DNA of 64,000 bases from an uncultured Phycisphaerales bacterium (GTDB taxonomy: Bacteria > Planctomycetota > Phycisphaerae > Phycisphaerales > UBA1924), in the NCBI GenBank assembly GCA_903929885.1, contig CAIYWI010000150.1, forward strand, positions 1-64,000, given 5' to 3'. Made by a program: the position numbers and the translations under genes. This document shows positions 8,342 to 17,960 of this stretch, one piece after another (the first letter of the stretch is position 1; every line of letters starts with the position of its first letter). Below the pieces are notes generated by a model that was not told where the DNA came from, made no database searches, and was given only the letters and a program-made list of their open reading frames with translations.

Positions 8342-9262
8342 TCAGTCGATGAAGCGGCGGGTGATGTCGCCGTAGGCGTCGATGCGACGGTCGCGAAGGA
8401 AGGGCCAGTGCGTGCGGCTGAACTCGACTCGAGCGAGATCGCACGGAGCGATGAGCACCTGCTCCTCATCGACCGACGCCCTGGCGACGACCTCGCCGTT
8501 GGGCGCGGAGATGAAGCTCTGTCCCCAGAACTCGATGCCCGCCTTGCTGTAGGGCTTGCCGGAAGGGTCGAGCACGCGTTCATGTCCGACGCGGTTGGGG
8601 GCGCAGACGAAGCACCCGTTGGCGATGCCGTGGGCCCGCTGCATCGTCTCCCACGAGTCGTGCTGGGCCTTGCCGTACTCGGCCTTCTCGGCGGGGTGCC
8701 AGCCGATGGCGGTCGGGTAGAAGAGGATCTGCGCGCCCTGCAGGGCGGTGAGTCGCGCGCCTTCCGGGAACCACTGGTCCCAGCAGATCAGCACGCCGAT
8801 GCGTCCCACGGCGGTGTCGAAGGCGCGGAAGCCCGTGTCGCCGGGGGTGAAGTAGAACTTCTCGTAGTAGTGCGGATCGTCGGGGATGTGCATCTTGCGG
8901 TAGATGCCCTTGAGCGAGCCGTCGGCGTCGATGATCACGGCCGTGTTGTGATACAGGCCCGCCGAGCGACGCTCGAAGAGACTGCCGACGATGACGATCT
9001 TGTGCTTGCGTGCCGCGGCCTGCAAGGCCTTGGTCGAAGGCCCCGGAATGGGCTCGGCGTAGTTGAAGAACCGGTGGTCCTCGCCTTGGCAAAAGTAAAG
9101 ACTCGTGAAGAGCTCCTGCGTGCAGACGATCTGCGCCCCGGACTTGGCGGCGGCGTCGATGAGCCGGAGCTGGCGGGCAAGGTTGTCCTTCGGGGACTCG
9201 ACGCACGCGAACTGCGTGAGTCCGACGTGCACGACGGAGGAGGCAGAGGAACGCTTGGCCAT
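8342..9262 (-). CDS. aguB: N-carbamoylputrescine amidase
   Basis: A 306-aa nitrilase-superfamily hydrolase that cleaves N-carbamoylputrescine to putrescine, CO2 and ammonia. The catalytic triad is visible as Glu50 (CTQEL), Lys123 (YRKMHIP) and Cys160 (LICWDQWFPEGAR). FTSLYFCQ after Glu50 and PDDPHYYEKFYFTPGD after Lys123 are typical of the AguB subgroup. The frame is open far upstream to 9796, but the ATG at 9262 gives the standard N-terminus (VHVGLTQFAC). It is the first gene of the aguB-aguA pair. Both proteins start MAKRS, so the translation-initiation regions may be related. Confidence 0.94.
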   Translation of the reverse strand: MAKRSSASSVVHVGLTQFACVESPKDNLARQLRLIDAAAKSGAQIVCTQELFTSLYFCQGEDHRFFNYAEPIPGPSTKALQAAARKHKIVIVGSLFERRSAGLYHNTAVIIDADGSLKGIYRKMHIPDDPHYYEKFYFTPGDTGFRAFDTAVGRIGVLICWDQWFPEGARLTALQGAQILFYPTAIGWHPAEKAEYGKAQHDSWETMQRAHGIANGCFVCAPNRVGHERVLDPSGKPYSKAGIEFWGQSFISAPNGEVVARASVDEEQVLIAPCDLARVEFSRTHWPFLRDRRIDAYGDITRRFID

Positions 9263-9401
9263 GGGACCGGACGGTAGGGATCCACGCGGGTGCATGACGG
9301 GGGCCGCCCGCCGCGGACCTAGGCGCGAGGATCGCGCGAAGATTGCGCCCGCGTGGTGTTCGACGCGGAGTGGCGGCGGCGGGGGTCGGTAGCATTCGCA
9401 C

Positions 9402-11885
9402 GTGACCACTCTTCGCTCAGCCACGATCGCTGCCGTCGTCTTCCTGTTCGCCGCCGCCGCGTCCGCGCAGGACATCGTCCGCAAGGTCCTCATCGTGGGC
9501 GTCGACGGCATGCGACCCGACGCCATGGTGGCGGCGAACGCCCCGGTCTTCAACGGACTCCGCGCGGCGGGCGCGTACAGCGGCGAGTGCATGGCCGAGG
9601 ACATCACCATCAGCGGGCCCTGCTGGTCGACCATCCTCACCGGCGTGCATCGCACCAAGCACGGCGTGACCGACAACTCCTTCAACAACGCCAGGTACGA
9701 CCAGTACCCCCACTTCTTCAGCCGGCTCCAAGCCGCCTGCAACGCCGTCACCGCGTCCATCGTCCAGTGGAGTCCGGTCAACACCCGCATCTGCAACGGG
9801 TGCGCCGACGAGGCTGTCGCGGGCGTGCCCGGCGATCAGGTCGCCGCGGCGTGCGTTTCCCTGCTGGCGACCTCCGACCCCGACGTCATCTTCCTCCACT
9901 TCGACGACGTCGACGGCGCGGGCCACGCCAACGGCTTCTCCCCGACCATTCCCGCGTACCTGCAGGCGATCGAACGCATCGACACCCTCGTCGGGCAGGT
10001 TCTCGCCGCCATCGCCGCCCGACCCAACGCCGCGTTCGAGGACTGGCTCATCATCGTCACCAGCGACCACGGCGGGACGCCCGACGGTTCTCACGGCCGC
10101 AACATCCCCGAGCACCGCCTCACGCCGCTGATCGTCGCGGGCCCGTCGGCCTCCCGAGGCATCATCACCCCCGCGCCGACGCTCGCCGACATCCCGGCGA
10201 CCGTCATGCACTTCCTCGGCCTGCCGATCGACCCCGCGTGGGGGTGGGACGGCGTGCCCGTGGGGCTCGACATGGCCTCGTCGCCGTCGGTGCCCTTCGC
10301 GTGCGTGCCGCCGCCGCCGCCCCCGACGGGCGCGTGCTGCCTGTCGACCGGGGAGTGCCTCACGCTCACCGCGGCCGCCTGCGACGACCGTCGGGGCACG
10401 TGGGCCGGCGAGGGCTCAGCCTGCGGCGGCGTTCCTTGCCTGATCACCGCCCGACTCTTCTTCGAGGACTTCGAGGGCGTCGCGCTTTCCCCCAACCTCG
10501 ACGAGACGCTGGCGGGCGCGGCGGTCTGGAGTGCGACGGGGCCCTCAGGTTGGACGATCGATCGCTCCGGCGTCCCCGCCGGAGGCGTACGCGAGTGGCG
10601 AGGATGGAGCATCGCCTCCAAGACGTGGTGGTCGAATGCGGCGGGCGATCAAAACCGTTCGTTCTTCACGCTCGGCTCGGGGGCGGTGGCGGTGGCCGAT
10701 CCGGACGAGTGGAGCGATCTTCCGAGAGACCCGGGGCTCTACACGACGGTGCTGGCATCCCCGACGATCTCGCTGGCCGGCATGGCGCCGGGCACGGCAG
10801 AGTTGATCTTCGACTCGAGTTGGCGGCCCGAGGCCCAGCAGACGGCCTACGTGAACGTCAGCATCGACGGAGGCTCGCCCGTCCAGTTGATCAAGTGGAC
10901 GTCGACGGCGGGGCCCGACTTCAAGCCCGACGCGGAGAACGAACGCGTGCGGCTGGCATTGCCCCACCCCGCGGGGGCGTCGACGGTGCAGGTGTCGTTC
11001 ACGCTCGCGGAGGCCGGCAACAACTGGTGGTGGGCGATCGATCACGTCGAGGTGCGTGCGATCCCGCTCGACGCGCGTCGTCTGCTGCTGAGCGAGGACT
11101 TCGACGGCGTGGCGCTGGGCCCGTCGGTCGACGAGCAACCGCCCGCGACGGGGGTGTGGAGCGGCGTGCCGCCCCTGGGCTGGACGTTCGACGACAGCGG
11201 CGTGCCGGGTTTGACCGATCCGGCGGTGGGCATGACGGAATGGGAGGGCTGGGCCATCGCCGACAAGGCGTGGTGGTCGGCGATCGCGCAGGATCAACGC
11301 CGCTCGGAGTTCCTGCGAGCCCGCGGGGCGGTGGCGGTGGCGGACCCCGACGAGTGGGACGACCGCGGGACGCCGAGCCGCTTGGGAACCTACCGCGCGG
11401 TGATGCGGACGCCACGAATCCCGCTGACGGGCATCGCCCGCGATTCTCTCGCGCTCACCTTCGACTCGAGCTGGAGGCCGGAAGACTCGCAGCGCGCGAG
11501 GATCATCGCGAGGACCGACGCCACTGCGCCGCGGACCGTGCTCGACTGGACGTCGACGCAGGGACCGAACTTTCGCGCCGACGCCCCGAACGAGGCGGTG
11601 GTGATCCTCTCGCCGGTCGATGCCGCGGCGGCATGGGTGGAGTTCGACTTCGAGCTGTCGGACGCCCGCAACAACTGGTGGTGGGCCGTCGACCACCTGC
11701 GCGTCACGGGCGTGCCGAACTGCCTGGCGGACTTCAACACCGACGGGGGCGTCGACGGCTCGGATGTCGCGTCCTTCTTCGACGCATGGGGTTCGGGCGA
11801 GGAGCGTGCCGACGTCAACCTCGACGGCGGCGTCGACGGGAATGACATCGAGACGTTCTTCGTTCGCTGGCAGGACGGATGCTGA
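9402..11885 (+). CDS. Secreted type I phosphodiesterase/alkaline phosphatase-superfamily protein with two large repeats and dockerin-like tail
   Basis: An 827-aa exported protein starting at GTG. Residues 1-23 are a signal peptide (AAAASAQ). Residues about 25-290 are a metal-dependent alkaline-phosphatase-superfamily domain of the type I phosphodiesterase kind: VGVDGMRPD (metal Asp35), SGPCWSTILTG with the likely nucleophile at Ser76/Thr77, and TSDHGG. A Pro run leads into a Cys-rich module starting TGACCLSTGEC. Two homologous ~210-aa repeats follow (about 350-560 and 561-770), each starting with an EDF-D/E-GVAL motif and containing GAVAVADPDEW and NNWWWA. The last ~55 residues hold two DxNxDGGVDGxD EF-hand/dockerin-like motifs. 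Phosphoester substrate unknown. Confidence 0.87.
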   Translation: MTTLRSATIAAVVFLFAAAASAQDIVRKVLIVGVDGMRPDAMVAANAPVFNGLRAAGAYSGECMAEDITISGPCWSTILTGVHRTKHGVTDNSFNNARYDQYPHFFSRLQAACNAVTASIVQWSPVNTRICNGCADEAVAGVPGDQVAAACVSLLATSDPDVIFLHFDDVDGAGHANGFSPTIPAYLQAIERIDTLVGQVLAAIAARPNAAFEDWLIIVTSDHGGTPDGSHGRNIPEHRLTPLIVAGPSASRGIITPAPTLADIPATVMHFLGLPIDPAWGWDGVPVGLDMASSPSVPFACVPPPPPPTGACCLSTGECLTLTAAACDDRRGTWAGEGSACGGVPCLITARLFFEDFEGVALSPNLDETLAGAAVWSATGPSGWTIDRSGVPAGGVREWRGWSIASKTWWSNAAGDQNRSFFTLGSGAVAVADPDEWSDLPRDPGLYTTVLASPTISLAGMAPGTAELIFDSSWRPEAQQTAYVNVSIDGGSPVQLIKWTSTAGPDFKPDAENERVRLALPHPAGASTVQVSFTLAEAGNNWWWAIDHVEVRAIPLDARRLLLSEDFDGVALGPSVDEQPPATGVWSGVPPLGWTFDDSGVPGLTDPAVGMTEWEGWAIADKAWWSAIAQDQRRSEFLRARGAVAVADPDEWDDRGTPSRLGTYRAVMRTPRIPLTGIARDSLALTFDSSWRPEDSQRARIIARTDATAPRTVLDWTSTQGPNFRADAPNEAVVILSPVDAAAAWVEFDFELSDARNNWWWAVDHLRVTGVPNCLADFNTDGGVDGSDVASFFDAWGSGEERADVNLDGGVDGNDIETFFVRWQDGC

Positions 11886-11910
11886 TGGTGCTCGAACCAC
11901 GGAGGCCTCG

Positions 11911-13260
11911 ATGACCGCACTGACGACCCCGACCCATGACGCAACCGCCGACACGGCCCGGCACCCGAGCGTCGACGACTCGCACGCGGCCCGCGTCATG
12001 GCGGCCTTCCCCGGCGGCTCCAACGGCGAGTTCGACCTGACGCCCGACCTGGCCACGGCAGTGGCCAAGGGCTCTGGGTGTCGCCTCTGGGACATGCAGG
12101 GGCGCGAGATGCTCGACTTCTCGATGGGCTGGGGCTCCGCGCTGGCGGGGCACGCGCACCCAGAGATCGTCGCCGCGACCGCGGCACGCCTCTCGCTGGG
12201 CACCAACTTCGCCACCGTGACCGACGCATCGCTCTCGCTCGCCGAGACGATCATCCGCCTGCAGCCCAGGCGGGAGTCGAAGATCCGCTTCTGCGCCTCG
12301 GGCACGGAGGCGACGATGCACTGCCTGCGGCTGGCCCGGGCCTTCACGGGCAAGCGATTGGCGCTCAAGTTCGAGGGGGCGTACCACGGCTCCAACGACG
12401 AGGGCGTGACGAGCCTCTTCCCCTCGGGCAAGACGCCCTTCCCGAATCCCGAGCCCTCGAGCGACGGCGTGCACTTCGCCGACACCATCGTCGCGCCGTT
12501 CAACGACCCTGATGCCGCGGCACACGCCATCAAGTCGCACGCCCGCGACCTGGCCTGCGTCATCGTCGAACCGCTCCACCGCTGCCTCGCGCCCGCGCCG
12601 GGGTTCCTCGAATCGCTGCGGGCGGCGTGCGACGCGGCGGGGGTGCTGCTCGTCTTCGACGAGGTGGTGACCGGCTTTCGCATGGCCTTCGGCGGCGCGC
12701 AGGAACGCTGGGGCGTGCCCGCCGACCTCGTGGCCTACGGCAAGGCACTGGGCGGGGGCATGCCCATCGGCGCGTTCGTCGGCCGCGCCGACGTCATGGA
12801 CCTTGCTCGCGAGGCCCGCGCCGGAAAGACGACCTATGTGTGGACCGCGTCGACGCTCGGGGGCAACCCCGTCTCCGCCGCCGCGTCGCTGGCGGCCCTG
12901 AGCATCTACGCCCGCGCGGGGGCCTACGCCCGGCTCGAGTCCCTGGGCGAGCACTTCCGCGAACGCCTGCGGCGGGTGCTCCGCGACACCGGGCACGTCG
13001 GCCAGGTGATCGGCACGGGTCCTTTGGGCCAGATCATCTTCTCGAACCTGCCGGTGGTCGACTACCGCTCCACCCTCGCGGGCGACCGGGCCAAGGCCCG
13101 CGTCATGATGCTGGGCCTCTTCCGCGCCGGCATCTTCCTCAACCCCATGGGCACCAAGCTCTATCTCTCGCTCGCGCACGACGAGGCGGCCATCGAGGAG
13201 TTCGGACGGCGGCTGGCGCGCGTGCTCGGCGATCTTCGCGACGGCGTTGCACACCCTTGA
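11911..13260 (+). CDS. Class-III PLP aminotransferase-fold enzyme (GSAM-like)
   Basis: A 449-aa fold-type I PLP enzyme of the class III aminotransferase family. Key elements: GGSNGEF near the N-terminus, CASGTEATMHCLRLAR (phosphate-binding Gly-Thr), EGAYHGSNDE, the PLP Asp in LLVFDEVVTGFR (Asp250) and the Schiff-base Lys278 in YGKALGGGMPIGA. The ATG at 11911 follows a GGAGG ribosome-binding site; the open frame reaches back to 11620 inside the preceding gene. It resembles glutamate-1-semialdehyde aminomutase but sits 82 bp upstream of a PhnZ-like oxygenase, so a role in aminophosphonate breakdown is an alternative. Some class III homologues act as (1-hydroxy-2-aminoethyl)phosphonate ammonia-lyases. 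Exact reaction unresolved. Confidence 0.85.
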   Translation: MTALTTPTHDATADTARHPSVDDSHAARVMAAFPGGSNGEFDLTPDLATAVAKGSGCRLWDMQGREMLDFSMGWGSALAGHAHPEIVAATAARLSLGTNFATVTDASLSLAETIIRLQPRRESKIRFCASGTEATMHCLRLARAFTGKRLALKFEGAYHGSNDEGVTSLFPSGKTPFPNPEPSSDGVHFADTIVAPFNDPDAAAHAIKSHARDLACVIVEPLHRCLAPAPGFLESLRAACDAAGVLLVFDEVVTGFRMAFGGAQERWGVPADLVAYGKALGGGMPIGAFVGRADVMDLAREARAGKTTYVWTASTLGGNPVSAAASLAALSIYARAGAYARLESLGEHFRERLRRVLRDTGHVGQVIGTGPLGQIIFSNLPVVDYRSTLAGDRAKARVMMLGLFRAGIFLNPMGTKLYLSLAHDEAAIEEFGRRLARVLGDLRDGVAHP

Positions 13261-13342
13261 CGCAACCTGAACGCTCCCTTCGTGCACGCGCCGCCGCCGC
13301 GAAGTACCCTCCTTCGTTCCCGCTCATCACACGAGGCGCCCC

Positions 13343-13903
13343 ATGCACCCCACCACGCTCCGCATCATCGAACTCTTCCACCGATCCGGCAACTCGCAGT
13401 ACGGCCACGAGGCGGTCACGCAGTTGCAACACGCCCTGCAGGCGGCCTGGATGGGCGAGCGAGACGGGGCCGACGCCGCCCTCATCACCGCCGCCCTGCT
13501 GCACGACATCGGCCACCTGCTGCACGACCTTCCCGACGACGCGCCCGACCAGGGCATCGACGACCGCCACGAGGTGCTGGGCGAGCAGTGGCTCACCCGC
13601 CACTTCGGCCCCGAAGTCGTCGATCCCGTCCGCATGCACGTCGACGCGAAGCGGTACCTCTGCACCGCGGAGGCGGATTATCTCGCCAAGCTCAGCCCCC
13701 CGTCGGTGCAGAGTCTGCACCTGCAGGGCGGCCTGATGAACGCGGCGGAGGTCGAGGTCTTCCGCGCGCACCCGCACTTCGAGCGGGCGGTGCGTCTGCG
13801 TCGCTGGGACGACGAGGCCAAGGACCCCGCCCTCGAGACCCCGCCCATCGGCCACTTCGCCCGCTACATCGACGAGGTGGCGGGACAGGGCGTCACGGCC
13901 TGA
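13343..13903 (+). CDS. PhnZ-like HD-domain mixed-valent diiron oxygenase
   Basis: A 186-aa HD-domain protein of the phosphonate-degradation-associated HDIG family. PhnZ cleaves the C-P bond of 2-amino-1-hydroxyethylphosphonate with a diiron centre. The metal ligands of PhnZ have counterparts with regular spacing: His30, His54-Asp55 (LLHDIGH), His76, His99 and Asp156. Substrate-site residues also match: Tyr20 and Glu23 (QYGHE), Lys103 (HVDAKRYLC) and Arg153 (RRWDDEAK). The partner hydroxylase PhnY is not in the window. The gene follows the class-III PLP enzyme at 82 bp. It may act on another hydroxylated aminophosphonate or on an inositol-like substrate. Confidence 0.85.
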   Translation: MHPTTLRIIELFHRSGNSQYGHEAVTQLQHALQAAWMGERDGADAALITAALLHDIGHLLHDLPDDAPDQGIDDRHEVLGEQWLTRHFGPEVVDPVRMHVDAKRYLCTAEADYLAKLSPPSVQSLHLQGGLMNAAEVEVFRAHPHFERAVRLRRWDDEAKDPALETPPIGHFARYIDEVAGQGVTA

Positions 13904-13944
13904 ACGATCGCACGACCGTGGGTCTTGCGAGTCATGCCCATGGT

Positions 13945-13968
13945 GGGCGTGCTCGTGACGCCACGCCC
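13945..13968. terminator. Hairpin between convergent genes
   Basis: GGGCGTG and CACGCCC form a 7-bp stem with a 10-nt loop, between the stop of the PhnZ-like gene and the stop of the convergent sensor kinase. The left arm can alternatively pair with CATGCCCA just upstream. No T tract follows, so this is a candidate only. Confidence 0.3.
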
Positions 13969-13970
13969 TG

Positions 13971-16761
<2,791 letters not shown>

Positions 16762-16769
<8 letters not shown>

Positions 16770-17823
16770 GCGACTCCTCTCTCATCGTGGCCACCACGCC
16801 GCCCAGACGGCTCGAGTCCGTCAGCTGCCCGATCGCGCGGAGGATTCGCTCCGTCGAGGCGACGACGCGCGTGAGCGAGCCGTCACGACCGAGGAATCGC
16901 TCCTGATCCTCTCGCCTCAGCAGCTTCACGCCCCCGCTGATCGCCGCCTCGAACTCCTCGGGCGAGATGCCCTCGCGGGCCGCCATGATGTCCATCGACT
17001 CGGCCGGGTTGGCCGCGGCGTACTCCTGCGCCCGGTGGAACGCGCGGATGAACGCCCGAACCTCGCCGCCCCTGTCGCGAAGGCAGGAGGCGTCGAAGGC
17101 GAGCACGTCCACCACCTCGCCCGGAATCTCGCGGGTGCTGAAGATCTCGCGGCCCGTGCCGGCCCGCGCGATCGCGAGCGAGAGGGGCGGATAGGTGACC
17201 ACCGCGTCGACCTTGCCCTCGGCCAGTCCCGCCGCCATGTCCATGGCGGCCATGTGCACGATCTGCACGTCCGTCCACGCCAGGCCGGATTCCTCGAGGG
17301 CGCGGGCGAGAATGAACGCCGTCAGCGACCCCGTCTCGATGCCGATGCGCCTGCCGCGAAGCTCGCTCACCGTGGCGATGCCGTCCCTGGCCATGATGAC
17401 GTCCGCGCCGTCGGAGTAATCGGCCACCATGACGATCTGCGCGTCGCGGTGGCTCTGGTCTCGCGACCGGAGCACCTCGGTGACCGTGCCGAAGAAGCCG
17501 TCCACCTGCTCGCGCTCGAAGGCGCGAACGCACTCGCCCAGCCCGCTGAGTTCCAGCAGCCGGACCTCGACACCCTCGTCCTCGAAGAAGCCCTTGGCGC
17601 GGGCCAGCGTCGCGTACTCGTAGCCCGGCCACGGGTTGATCGCGATGCGGAGCGGTCTCGGCGCGGGCGAGAGGGCTTGACGACCGGCCCACGCGGCCAG
17701 CGCGGCGAAGACGATCATCGCCGACGCCGCGAGCCACAGGAGCGCGCAACTCCAGCAGCGACGTCCCGCGCGCTCGATCGAGGCGACGGGACCCGGAACG
17801 GGGGATGGGTTGGTGTCGGTCAT
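16762..17823 (-). CDS. NMT1/THI5-like periplasmic substrate-binding protein, membrane-anchored
   Basis: A 353-aa type 2 periplasmic binding protein of the NMT1/SsuA-like group. An N-terminal membrane segment (about 25-48) has no obvious cleavage site, so it is probably membrane-tethered. The binding domain starts PLRIAINPWPGYEYATLARAKGFF and contains GFFGTVTEV, IGIETGSLTAFIL and DAVVTYPP, typical of this family. Ligands of relatives include sulfonates, nitrate and pyrimidine precursors. There is no ABC permease or ATPase next to it. Instead its last codons overlap the start of the hybrid kinase, suggesting that it works as the ligand-sensing partner of that kinase rather than in uptake. Confidence 0.86.
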
Positions 17824-17960
17824 GCCTGCCGCAAGGCCCTCAACGCCCGCGGCATCATGTCTATCGACGCGTCGCCGCGCCGTGATTCGTCCCGACGCCC
17901 CGACCTGAAGCCGCCGTCCGCGAATCGCGCGCCGACATCCCCCGCTCGTGCGTCGCGAGG

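Noticed and set aside
11911-13260. Calling the class-III PLP enzyme HemL
   Set aside because: General GSAM similarity is present, but the PhnZ-like neighbour and lack of other heme genes make a specific hemL assignment unsafe.
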